A stretch of 6,464 nucleotides of DNA from an uncultured Alphaproteobacteria bacterium (lineage in GTDB: Bacteria > Pseudomonadota > Alphaproteobacteria > Caulobacterales > Parvularculaceae): positions 1 through 6,464 of the forward strand of contig CALAZI010000055.1 in NCBI GenBank assembly GCA_937895955.1. Direction: 5' to 3'. A program made the translations under genes and the position numbers. Positions within the stretch are counted from its first letter, which is position 1. Every line of letters starts with the position of its first letter. The notes under the pieces were generated by a model that was given only the letters and a program-made list of their open reading frames with translations, was not told the origin of the DNA and did not search any database. This document shows, in pieces, positions 1 through 6,464 of this stretch.

Positions 1-2930
1 GCGACGCTCGCCGTCATCAGCACAGGCCGCAAGCGCAGTTCGGTGCCGCGCCGAACGGCGTCGCGAATACTGAAGCCGGCGTCGCGCTGTTCATTAATGA
101 AACTGACGAGCACGATGCCGTTCAACATGGCGACGCCGAAGACGGCGATGAAGCCGATCGCCGACGGCACGGACAGATATTGCCCGGTGACGAAGAGCGC
201 AAAGAGCCCGCCGCTTGCTGCGAAGGGAACGTTTGCGATAATCAACGCGGCGTATTTCACAGAATTGAACGCCGTGTAGAGCAGCACGAAGATGAAAAAG
301 ATCGTCGCCGGAACAATCAAAGACAGTTTCGCAAGCGCGCGTTGCTGGTTTTCAAAGGCGCCGCCCCATTCGATCCAGTAGCCCGGCGGCAAATCCACAT
401 TCGCCGCGATGACGTCGTTGGCGTCCTTGACAAAGCCGTCGACATCGCGCCCGCGCACATCCATCTGGATGACGGCGTAGCGCTGCAACTGTTCGCGGCG
501 GACGAAGGAATAGCCTTCCGCCGAAGTGACCGTTGCAACCCGTCCGAGCGGAATGATCGCGCCGTCCGCCGTCTGCAGCGGAATATTGCGGATCGATTCC
601 ATGGACGCTTTCGATGCATCTTGAAGACGCGCCGTAATGTCGAATCGCCGGACGCCGTCAATGAGCGTGCCTACCGGTTCAGCGCCGATGCCAGTCCGCA
701 CGACATTGAGAACGTCGTCAGCGTTCATGCCGTAGCGCGCGAGTTCAGCGCGATCGACCTGAATGCGGATTTGCGGCTTGCCGATATTGGCTTCGAGAGA
801 AAGATCAGCCGCGCCCGGCACGCCGGATATCGCCTCCTTGATTTCCTGGCTAAGCCGGTCGAGCTCGCCAAGATCCTGACCGTAGATTTTGGCGGCCAGC
901 GTCGCACGCACGCCGGAGATCAACTCCTCAACGCGCATCTGAATCGGCTGCGTGAAGGCGACGACCGATGTCGGCACGGTTTCTTCAAGCTTTTCGCGCA
1001 TGTCATCGGCGAGCGATGCGACCGACCGCTTGCGCGGCCATTCGCTTTGCGGTTTCAAGGCCGTGTAGATTTCCATGTAGTTGACGTCGGCGGTTTCGCC
1101 TTTTTCGGCCCTGCCGATCATGGCGATGGTGGTTTCTACCTCGGGAAACTCGCCAAGTGCGTGTTCGATCTCCTTCGAAATCTCGATCGACTGATCGAGC
1201 GACGTCGAAGGGATCGACGTCACCCGCCACATGATCGAGCCTTCCTGCAATTGCGGCATGAATTCCTTGCCGAGGAAGGGAAAGAGCGCGAGGCTGGCGA
1301 CAAGGAGGCCGCCGGCGGCAAGTCCTACTTTGCGCTTGTTGTCGAGTGACCAGGCGATCAGGGGCAGATAGCCGCGCTTGACGATGCGCATCAGCATGGT
1401 GTCGCGCTCTTCCTTGGGCTTCAGGATCATCGCCGCCAGAACCGGAATGATGGTCAGCGTCAGGATTAAAGAACCGGCCATGGCGAAGCTGATATTAAAC
1501 GCCATGGGTTTGAAGAGTTTGCCTTCGAGCCCTTCAAGGCTGAACAAAGGCAAAAAGACGACGATGATGATCATGATCGCGAACGCGATCGGATTGGCGA
1601 CTTCCCGCGCGGCCTGCAGAACAGCGGCGGTGCGGTTGACCTCGCCGCCCTCTTCTTTTCGTTCCGCCATGATCCGAAACGAGTTTTCGACCATGACGAC
1701 GGCGCCGTCTACCATCATGCCGATGCCGATGGCGAGACCGGCCAGCGACATGAGATTGGCCGAGAGTCCCGCCTGGCCCATGAAAATAAAGGCGATCAGC
1801 ATGGCGAGCGGCAGCGCCGTGATCACGACCAGCGCGGAGCGGATTTCGCCGAGAAACAGAAACAGCACGATGGCGACGAGAATTGACCCTTCAATGAGGG
1901 CTTTCTCCGCTGTGCCAACTGCCTTTTCCACAAGCTCGGTGCGGTCGTAAATCGGTTTGATGACGACGCCTTCGGGCAGCGCGCCCTCGACCGTCTCGAC
2001 CTTTTCTTTCACCGCGTCGACGACATTCTTGGCGTTCTCGCCGATGCGCGCGAGCGCCATGCCTAGTACGACTTCTTCACCGTCTCGGGTGACGGCGCCG
2101 AAGCGCAGCGCCGGCGCCTGTTCGACTTTCGCGACGTCGCGAACATAGACGGGGGCGCCGTCCTTCACCTTGACGACGATATTGCCGATATCGGTTTCGT
2201 CCCGGACGAGACCCAAGCCGCGAACGAGATATTGCTCCGGCCCCTGATCGATATATTGCCCGCCGACCTGCCGGTTATTCGCGTCAAGCGCTTCGACGAC
2301 ATCGGAAAACCCGAGCTCATATTTGATGAGTTGCAAAGGGTCGATCTGAACCTGGAACTGGCGCTCCTGCCCGCCCCAGGACATTACGTCGTCGACGCCG
2401 GCGGCCGTGCGCAGGATGAGGCGCACGTTCCAGTCCTGCAGCGTCCTCAAATCCATATCGCTGATGTCGCCCTTAAGGGACTCGTCAGCGCGTTCGAGCG
2501 TGTACCAGAAGACCTGTCCGAGGCCGGAAGCGTTCGGACCCATTTCCGGCGAGCCGTAGCCTTCCGGTATCCGGTCGCGAACTTCCGCAAGCCGCTCCAT
2601 GACGAGACGGCGCGCGAAATAGATATCGACGCTGTCCTTGAAGTAGACGGCGACATAGGAAAGGCCGAAGAGACTGACCGACCGGATTTCAGACACGTCG
2701 GGAAGTCCGGCCATCGCCGACTCCACGGGAAATGTCAGCAATTGCTCGACATCTTCGGCGGCGAGCCCCGGCGATTCCGTGTAGATGTTGACCTGCACGG
2801 GCGTCACGTCCGGAAACGCGTCGATGGGAACCGTTGTGACGGCGCGCCAGCCGAGAAAGCCGACGACGGCGAAGATGATGAGCACCAGGAATTTATACTG
2901 GAGCGAGAATTCAACGAGTTTATTCAACAT
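1..2930 (-). CDS. czcA: Heavy-metal efflux RND pump, CzcA-like (3' end cut by window edge)
   Basis: Inner-membrane proton/metal antiporter, the energy-using part of a tripartite efflux complex with CzcB and CzcC. From ATG at 2930 the frame stays open to base 1, giving 976 residues. The family is about 1,040 long, so the last two membrane helices are probably outside the window. Membrane helices visible: TM1 about 14-31; TM2-TM6 about 344-500; TM7 about 533-552; TM8-TM10 just before the edge. Large periplasmic loops follow TM1 and TM7. TM4 holds VDGAVVMVEN with D408 and E415, the same numbers as in C. metallidurans CzcA, but position 402 is Gly instead of Asp. The second periplasmic loop has EFMPQLQEG and QPIQMRVEELISGVR, which match divalent-cation CzcA proteins. 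Of the CusA Cu/Ag methionines (M573, M623, M672), only the middle one is kept (M619); the others fall at about R569 and E669. Divalent metal (Zn/Co/Cd/Ni) is the better guess; exact substrate unknown. Start supported by an AGGAG 8 bases upstream. Confidence 0.95.
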   Translation of the reverse strand, partial: MLNKLVEFSLQYKFLVLIIFAVVGFLGWRAVTTVPIDAFPDVTPVQVNIYTESPGLAAEDVEQLLTFPVESAMAGLPDVSEIRSVSLFGLSYVAVYFKDSVDIYFARRLVMERLAEVRDRIPEGYGSPEMGPNASGLGQVFWYTLERADESLKGDISDMDLRTLQDWNVRLILRTAAGVDDVMSWGGQERQFQVQIDPLQLIKYELGFSDVVEALDANNRQVGGQYIDQGPEQYLVRGLGLVRDETDIGNIVVKVKDGAPVYVRDVAKVEQAPALRFGAVTRDGEEVVLGMALARIGENAKNVVDAVKEKVETVEGALPEGVVIKPIYDRTELVEKAVGTAEKALIEGSILVAIVLFLFLGEIRSALVVITALPLAMLIAFIFMGQAGLSANLMSLAGLAIGIGMMVDGAVVMVENSFRIMAERKEEGGEVNRTAAVLQAAREVANPIAFAIMIIIVVFLPLFSLEGLEGKLFKPMAFNISFAMAGSLILTLTIIPVLAAMILKPKEERDTMLMRIVKRGYLPLIAWSLDNKRKVGLAAGGLLVASLALFPFLGKEFMPQLQEGSIMWRVTSIPSTSLDQSIEISKEIEHALGEFPEVETTIAMIGRAEKGETADVNYMEIYTALKPQSEWPRKRSVASLADDMREKLEETVPTSVVAFTQPIQMRVEELISGVRATLAAKIYGQDLGELDRLSQEIKEAISGVPGAADLSLEANIGKPQIRIQVDRAELARYGMNADDVLNVVRTGIGAEPVGTLIDGVRRFDITARLQDASKASMESIRNIPLQTADGAIIPLGRVATVTSAEGYSFVRREQLQRYAVIQMDVRGRDVDGFVKDANDVIAANVDLPPGYWIEWGGAFENQQRALAKLSLIVPATIFFIFVLLYTAFNSVKYAALIIANVPFAASGGLFALFVTGQYLSVPSAIGFIAVFGVAMLNGIVLVSFINEQRDAGFSIRDAVRRGTELRLRPVLMTASV

Positions 2931-2938
2931 GGTTCATG

Positions 2939-2943
2939 CTCCT
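2939..2943 (-). promoter_or_regulatory. czcA ribosome binding site overlapping czcB stop
   Basis: AGGAG on the minus strand lies 8 bases before the czcA ATG at 2930. Its first two bases belong to the TAG stop of czcB, so ribosomes finishing czcB end directly on the czcA initiation site. This fixes the czcA start and suggests translational coupling. Confidence 0.75.
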
Positions 2944-4108
2944 AATGCCCGTGGCCTTCGCCCATTTTCGTCTTTTGAATGAGCGATTTGAGGAGAAAGG
3001 TTTGTTCAGTGACGATCTCATCGCCTGCCGAGACGCCAGACGCGATTTCGATCCAGCCACCGTTTGAGGCGCCGGTTTCAACGCTGACGGGTTCGATTTC
3101 ATCGCCTTCGATGCGGAAAACCGTCGGCGCGCCGTCCATCAGGACGACGGCGCTTTCCGGCAGCGCCAGCGTTTCATCGCCAGCGCCGGCGGCGATCGCC
3201 GCATCGACAAATTGACCGGCGTGAAAATCATCGTCTTCATTGCTGATCTCGACGCGAGCCATCAATGTGCGCGTCGTTTCATCAAGCGCGTGCTGGAGCT
3301 GAATGACCTCGCCTTCTTCCCAGTGTCCCGCGCTGGACTTAACGCGCGCGGATGCACCGACGGCTATTCTTTGCGCCTGTTCGGCGGTCAGCCGGGCTTC
3401 AACCCAGACCGTTGACTCATCACTGATTTCGACCAGCACTCTCCCCGGATCGACAAATTCGCCCAAGGTGAAGTCATCGCGGACAACGGTGCCCGCTTGC
3501 GACGCGAATAAAACAAAGCGACCTGTCGCCTTGCTGGCGTCGCCGGTTTTCAGAAGCGCGGCGACTTCCTGTTCCGCCATGCCGAATGAGAGGAGTTTGG
3601 CATGGGCCTGCTGGCGCGCGACCTCGGCTTCGACGAAACGCTTTTCAGAAACGACGTCCCGGCCGAGATTTCGGACGCGGCGCCATTCTTTGTCGTTGAT
3701 GATGAGCGCGCCTTGCGCTTCAGCCATTTCGACGCTGGAGAGCGTGACCAGCGGCGCGCCTTCTTCGACTTTCTCTCCGCGCACGATATGTCGCTCAACA
3801 ATCTGCGCGCTGATGCGCGGTGCGACCTGCGCCGTCTTGTAGCGGTTCGCCGTCACCTCGCCCGGCGCAATGAACTCACCGGTCAGTTGCCGTTTGCCGA
3901 GCGCAATGGATTTGATCCCCTTGACGCTGCGTTCCGCCGCCGTCATTTCGATATGACCGCCGCCTTCTTCGCCGTGGCCCTCTTCCAACTGCTCGGATGA
4001 CGTTGGTTTTTGTTCAGCATCCGATGCGCCGCAGCCTGCGACTGTCAGCGCCACGAGGACGATGATAGCCAGTCCAAGGCCAGAATTCAGTTTTCGAAAG
4101 TTACGCAT
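2942..4108 (-). CDS. czcB: Periplasmic adaptor lipoprotein (membrane fusion protein), CzcB-like
   Basis: Adaptor that joins the CzcA pump to the CzcC channel and may pass metal to the pump. 388 residues, normal for CusB-type adaptors. Residues 1-26 are a lipoprotein signal: basic start MRNFRK, hydrophobic core, lipobox VAGC with Cys26. A short mature linker follows, acidic and His-bearing (EEGHGEEGGGH, 42-52). The lipoyl/barrel-sandwich halves are near 79-135 and 195-227 (GEFVDPGRVLVEIS), separated by a short helical hairpin. A beta-barrel is near 233-290 (TVWVEARL) and the membrane-proximal domain near 311-375. The tail ends GEGHGH, a further possible metal ligand. The frame is open from an earlier ATG at 4126, but I prefer ATG at 4108: it has GGAG 8 bases upstream, gives a clean signal peptide, and shares one base with the czcC stop (TAATG). 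The His-rich ends are seen; metal binding by them is inferred. Confidence 0.93.
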   Translation of the reverse strand: MRNFRKLNSGLGLAIIVLVALTVAGCGASDAEQKPTSSEQLEEGHGEEGGGHIEMTAAERSVKGIKSIALGKRQLTGEFIAPGEVTANRYKTAQVAPRISAQIVERHIVRGEKVEEGAPLVTLSSVEMAEAQGALIINDKEWRRVRNLGRDVVSEKRFVEAEVARQQAHAKLLSFGMAEQEVAALLKTGDASKATGRFVLFASQAGTVVRDDFTLGEFVDPGRVLVEISDESTVWVEARLTAEQAQRIAVGASARVKSSAGHWEEGEVIQLQHALDETTRTLMARVEISNEDDDFHAGQFVDAAIAAGAGDETLALPESAVVLMDGAPTVFRIEGDEIEPVSVETGASNGGWIEIASGVSAGDEIVTEQTFLLKSLIQKTKMGEGHGH

Positions 4109-5343
4109 TACAGAGTCTCCATCCATTCATTGAGCGTCCCTGACGCATCGAGCCAATCGATCCAGGCGCGCCATAACGACCCTTGAAGTTCAATTCCTGC
4201 GCGTTCCGCGCTGTAGGTTTGATCGAGCTGCACTAGATATTCGACCGCCGTGATGTCGCCCGACCGCCATAGTTGATCGAGCACGCGGCGTTGCTCGCCG
4301 AGCACATCCGACCCGTCGCGCATCCACGCGCGCCACGTCCCCGCCGCGACGGCGAAGCGTCCGCTGGCTTCGACGAGCCGTGCTTCGGCGTTGCGCAGCT
4401 GATTGCGAATCGCTTGCTCGGCGGCGACGCGCTCGGCGCGCGCCTCATCGACTTCGGCCTGTCCGGACGCAAAAACCGGGATAGGTACGGACAATCGGAC
4501 GCCGGCGAAATCGGCGTCTCCTTCGCGTCCATAGGCGGCGCCGATGGTCGGATCGGGAATGCGCGCTTTTTTCGCAAAACGGATTTCGGCCGACAGCGCG
4601 TCGGCGCGCGCTTCCGCCGCGCGCAGTTCCGGCAAGCGGCGGACCAGCGTCATATCGAGCGGCGGCGCCGCCGCCGGCGGGTCAGGAAGAACCGGCCAGG
4701 CCGGCATGACTTCGCCCACAAGCGCCGTCAAAGCTTGTCGCGCTTCGGAGAACTCGCTCCGGGCGGTCGTTTGCTCGGCGATCGCCTGGGAAAAGCTCAG
4801 CTGCGCAGCAAGACGCTCCGATTTCGACAGATCACCGGCTTCCGCGCGGCGGTCAGCAATCGAAGAAAACTCGCGCGCGACGTCGGCGCGCTCGGCCGCC
4901 AGATCGGAAAGGCGTTTCCTCGCCTGGTAATCCGCCAGCGCGGTCAGGAGATCGGCGAAAAGCGCACGCTTTTCCGCTTCAAACGTAAAGATTGCGGCGT
5001 CGACGGCGCTGCGCGCGCCCTTCGCCCGAGTGGCGCGCTTATTGGTGATGTCGAAGGCTTTCGAAAGGCCGATAGAACGACTGTCATCCGCATCGTCTTC
5101 GCTGTCCGAGAACTCGCCCTCGAATTCCGGATTGTAGAGCGGCCGCGAATTGGCGCGCCCGCGCGCCTCGGCTGCATCTAGCTCAGCGCGCGCTTCTTCG
5201 AGCCTTGGATGATTGCGCGCGGCGTCTTCAAGAAATTGTCCTAGCGTCAGGCCAGGCTCCGCGGCGCTCTCCTGCGCGGACGCAGCGCCGAGCCCCCACG
5301 CCGCAAAAGCGGCGAGCGCGAGCCCGCATATTCTGATGGTCAT
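4108..5343 (-). CDS. czcC: Outer-membrane efflux channel of the TolC family, CzcC-like
   Basis: Forms the trimeric outer-membrane/periplasmic tunnel through which CzcAB exports metal. 411 residues, within the usual range. A Sec signal peptide covers 1-23, with likely cleavage at ASA|QE. No lipobox cysteine follows it, unlike many TolC-family members that carry a lipid anchor. Two outer-membrane efflux repeats can be seen, about 34-210 and 230-405, each with long Ala/Arg/Glu-rich helices around a beta-hairpin. The first hairpin region is NPEFEGEF then an acidic turn EDDADD then SIGLSKAFD (71-99). The second is PDPTIGAAYGREGDADF...VRLSVPIPVF (264-291). The motif LPELRAAEARADALSAEI is typical of the CzcC branch. 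The ATG at 5343 has AGAGGA 9 bases upstream. The gene follows the czcI hairpin and overlaps czcB by one base. Function is confident from family and neighbours; substrate is set by CzcA. Confidence 0.93.
   Translation of the reverse strand: MTIRICGLALAAFAAWGLGAASAQESAAEPGLTLGQFLEDAARNHPRLEEARAELDAAEARGRANSRPLYNPEFEGEFSDSEDDADDSRSIGLSKAFDITNKRATRAKGARSAVDAAIFTFEAEKRALFADLLTALADYQARKRLSDLAAERADVAREFSSIADRRAEAGDLSKSERLAAQLSFSQAIAEQTTARSEFSEARQALTALVGEVMPAWPVLPDPPAAAPPLDMTLVRRLPELRAAEARADALSAEIRFAKKARIPDPTIGAAYGREGDADFAGVRLSVPIPVFASGQAEVDEARAERVAAEQAIRNQLRNAEARLVEASGRFAVAAGTWRAWMRDGSDVLGEQRRVLDQLWRSGDITAVEYLVQLDQTYSAERAGIELQGSLWRAWIDWLDASGTLNEWMETL
4117..4120 (-). promoter_or_regulatory. czcB ribosome binding site within the end of czcC
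   Basis: GGAG on the minus strand, 8 bases before the ATG at 4108, lies inside the last codons of czcC. It decides between two in-frame ATGs for czcB: the one at 4126 has no comparable site, while the one at 4108 has this site and overlaps the czcC stop by one base. Confidence 0.7.
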
Positions 5344-5352
5344 TGGTCATTG

Positions 5353-5358
5353 TCCTCT
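5353..5358 (-). promoter_or_regulatory. czcC ribosome binding site
   Basis: AGAGGA on the minus strand, 9 bases before the czcC ATG at 5343. A second ATG at 5350 lies between the two, out of frame and only 2 bases from the site, so too close to be used well. The 5343 start gives the proper signal peptide. Confidence 0.65.
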
Positions 5359-5372
5359 TGGAATCAAAATTA

Positions 5373-5402
5373 CTGATGGGCGCGCAGAGCGCGCGCGATC
5401 AG
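5373..5402 (-). terminator. GC-rich hairpin between czcI and czcC (leaky terminator or mRNA-processing stem)
   Basis: Directly after the czcI TGA stop, a dyad starts. The outer arms CTGAT/ATCAG (5398-5402 with 5373-5377) and inner arms GCGCGC/GCGCGC (5391-5396 with 5380-5385) pair, with a 5-base loop and a small 2x1 internal loop. On the minus strand the stem is followed by TAATTTTG, a short T-run. This resembles an intrinsic terminator but the T-run is weak, so partial read-through into czcC is likely. It could instead protect the 3' end of a czcI message. The structure is seen; its function is inferred. Confidence 0.5.
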
Positions 5403-5759
5403 TCAGATTCGCGGAGGACGGAATAATGAGGAAAGAGAAGCCTGGGGGACGACACCGTTTTCCGGCGCTCTGATCTTGCTTGCAAAGAGCAGTAGGGACG
5501 CTGGCTCCAATGAGGCGCGAGACAGGGCGTGAAAATGACATGCGCCGGAATGACAATGCGCGGCGTGCTCCGGATGGATGGAACCTTCGTCAGCCGGCTC
5601 GCCTTGTGTCGCGGCGCGCTCTTCGCCCGCGTCGTGTTGCGTCGCATGATGGATGTCTTCTTCCGCCGCGTGCGCAGGTGCGACGATGCCAACCGCGCCC
5701 CATAGCGCAATCAACAATACCGCAATGACGCGGTGCATATGTCGAATGGATGACATCAT
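5403..5759 (-). CDS. czcI: Small exported His/Cys-rich protein, CzcI-like
   Basis: 118 residues. The N-terminus is a signal peptide with a basic start and a core VIAVLLIALW, and likely cleavage at AHA|AE (after residue 31), so the mature protein of about 87 residues should be periplasmic. The mature part is rich in His (H37, H38, H42, H62, H65) and contains a compact HCHSGACHFH at 68-77, a strong candidate metal site with two Cys and four His. The C-terminus ends LFRPPRI. Position directly before czcC, size, signal peptide and His/Cys content match CzcI, a small periplasmic protein encoded before czcCBA in C. metallidurans and thought to act in regulation or metal sensing. Overall sequence similarity to CzcI could not be tested here. 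TAGGA sits 10 bases before the ATG at 5759; an ATG at 5756 is an alternative. It probably has its own promoter, at the end of czcN. Confidence 0.8.
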   Translation of the reverse strand: MMSSIRHMHRVIAVLLIALWGAVGIVAPAHAAEEDIHHATQHDAGEERAATQGEPADEGSIHPEHAAHCHSGACHFHALSRASLEPASLLLFASKIRAPENGVVPQASLSSLFRPPRI

Positions 5760-5795
5760 CTCAAATGCGTCCTACTGTAAAACTCCTGACAAATC

Positions 5796-5801
5796 ATTAT
5801 A
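5796..5801 (-). promoter_or_regulatory. Candidate -10 element for the czcI(CBA) transcript
   Basis: A perfect TATAAT on the minus strand overlaps the TAA stop of czcN, about 37 bases before the czcI ATG, inside the only AT-rich stretch of the window. I see no TTGACA-like -35 hexamer at 16-20 bases, so if this is a promoter it may need an activator. The position corresponds to the czcI promoter of the Cupriavidus czc locus. Based on one motif and base composition only. Confidence 0.4.
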
Positions 5802-6384
5802 ATTTTTCGTTTACATCGTTGCGCCGACCGGATGGCGGCCTGAAATATCGCGCGGTTCGCCGCAAATACGACTCATAGTCTCTTCCAAAGGCCGCCCGAA
5901 GATGCGGCTCTTCGACCGATACAATATAACAATGAATGAAGAGCGCGAATGACAGGGTGAGCACGAATGCCCAAACCGAAAGCGCTGCCAATGACACTCC
6001 ACCCAGGAACAAGCCGTATCCGACATATTGCGGGTTGCGCGACCAGCGGTAAACGCCCCGGTCAATAAGTTCGTCTTCCTTGAGGCCATAGACTCTCGAA
6101 AAATCCGCATAGGCGCTCCGGCCCAGATAAATCAGCGCAGCCCCGGCAATCGCAAAAAATCCGCCAGCCGCGCTCGTCAGAATACTTGGGGCGCCAAGCG
6201 AACCCCGATCGAACCACGCGATTGCAAACAGCAACAAAGAATTGCCGTGCATTGCGGCGCCGGTCCAGACGGCCATCGGTATGCTGACGCGTCCGCGTTT
6301 CGAAAAGTCCCGTTTAACCAGCATCGCCATCGGAATGGAAAACGCAGCATTGGCCGCCGCCAAAATAAGTAACGTCCGCACCAT
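5797..6384 (-). CDS. czcN: Membrane methyltransferase of the isoprenylcysteine carboxyl methyltransferase type, CzcN-like
   Basis: 195 residues with about five hydrophobic segments: roughly 4-23, 34-57, 67-87, 119-137 and 138-156. The C-terminal half holds the S-adenosylmethionine-binding signature of the ICMT/phospholipid methyltransferase superfamily: a Gly-Val-Tyr then RWSRNPQYVGYGLF (113-126), then EE (158-159) and FGRDYESY (166-173), followed by RYFRPP. Family knowledge says such enzymes methylate small membrane-associated substrates; the bacterial substrate here is unknown. In C. metallidurans the first gene of the czc cluster, czcN, encodes a protein of this type and is followed by czcI, as here. 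The open frame extends upstream to an ATG at 6456, but that adds 24 polar residues, so ATG at 6384, giving an N-terminus in the membrane, is preferred. A TTG at 6390 close behind a GAGGGG is another possible start. Family call is firm; the czcN name rests on order and family. Confidence 0.82.
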   Translation of the reverse strand: MVRTLLILAAANAAFSIPMAMLVKRDFSKRGRVSIPMAVWTGAAMHGNSLLLFAIAWFDRGSLGAPSILTSAAGGFFAIAGAALIYLGRSAYADFSRVYGLKEDELIDRGVYRWSRNPQYVGYGLFLGGVSLAALSVWAFVLTLSFALFIHCYIVSVEEPHLRAAFGRDYESYLRRTARYFRPPSGRRNDVNEKL

Positions 6385-6464
6385 GCTCAAACACGCCCCT
6401 CGGCGAAATTCAGCGACGCGCGGCGTTCTTTCATCGACTGCGCAATAATCGAGCAAGCTGATCT

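Noticed and set aside
180..1349. Long open frame on the plus strand (389 codons)
   Set aside because: It lies fully opposite czcA, whose frame is continuous and has clear family motifs. The product is Arg/Asp-rich without recognisable domains, as expected for a shadow frame in GC-rich DNA.
2232..2945. Open frame on the plus strand (237 codons)
   Set aside because: Antisense to the first third of czcA, with no recognisable motif.
4109..4126. Earlier in-frame ATG for czcB at 4126, adding six residues
   Set aside because: No ribosome binding site was seen for it, and it puts acidic residues ahead of the signal peptide. The ATG at 4108 has GGAG at 8 bases and overlaps the czcC stop.
4273..5181. 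Open frame on the plus strand (302 codons)
   Set aside because: Antisense to czcC; the product is Arg/Gly-rich and low in complexity, a shadow of the Ala/Glu/Arg-rich channel protein.
5480..5728. Open frame on the plus strand opposite the czcI-like gene
   Set aside because: The minus-strand protein has a good signal peptide and a metal-type motif and fits the operon; the plus-strand product has neither.
5776..5791. Possible operator dyad TGTAAAACTCCTGACA before czcI
   Set aside because: Only the outer TGT/ACA and one inner base pair match; too weak to call a binding site without conservation data.
6385..6456. Earlier in-frame ATG for the methyltransferase at 6456
   Set aside because: The added 24 residues are polar with two Cys and no membrane character, unlike the N-terminus of ICMT-type proteins, which starts with a membrane helix.

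Overview
The window is about 60% G+C by eye. It carries one gene cluster, read entirely on the minus strand, that matches a heavy-metal efflux locus of the czc type. The parts are all those of a Gram-negative envelope: an inner-membrane RND pump, a periplasmic lipoprotein adaptor and an outer-membrane TolC-type channel. The organism is therefore a Gram-negative bacterium, most likely a proteobacterium. Base composition and protein style suggest Alphaproteobacteria, but this is a weak inference.

Layout in the direction of transcription, from the right end to the left: 6384-5797, a small multi-pass membrane methyltransferase of the isoprenylcysteine carboxyl methyltransferase (ICMT) type, CzcN-like; 5759-5403, a small exported His/Cys-rich protein, CzcI-like; 5402-5373, a strong GC-rich hairpin; 5343-4108, the outer-membrane channel CzcC; 4108-2942, the adaptor lipoprotein CzcB; 2930-1, the RND pump CzcA, whose last roughly 65-70 residues lie beyond the window edge. 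The order N-I-C-B-A is the same as in the well-studied czcNICBA locus of Cupriavidus metallidurans, and this supports naming the two small genes. No regulator gene (czcR/czcS, MerR, ArsR or similar) is inside the window.

The genes are tightly packed. The stop of czcC and the start of czcB share one base (TAATG), and the Shine-Dalgarno sequence of czcA overlaps the czcB stop. Both arrangements suggest translational coupling of the pump parts. The only AT-rich stretch is the czcN-czcI junction, which has a perfect TATAAT; the hairpin between czcI and czcC could let czcI be expressed apart from, or more strongly than, czcCBA.

Function: metal ions in the periplasm (or cytoplasm) would be caught by CzcB and CzcA and pushed through CzcC out of the cell, driven by protons. 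The periplasmic metal region of CzcA aligns with divalent-cation pumps (Zn/Co/Cd/Ni) and lacks two of the three methionines of the Cu/Ag pump CusA. Its fourth membrane helix, however, has lost the first of the three acidic residues of CzcA and in that respect looks like CusA. This mixed signature is the most interesting point in the window. The rest is a known kind of system, and I see no evidence of a wholly new one. No RNA gene, mobile element, CRISPR array or long non-coding stretch was found. The 80 bases right of 6384 hold the upstream region of czcN with no clear promoter.
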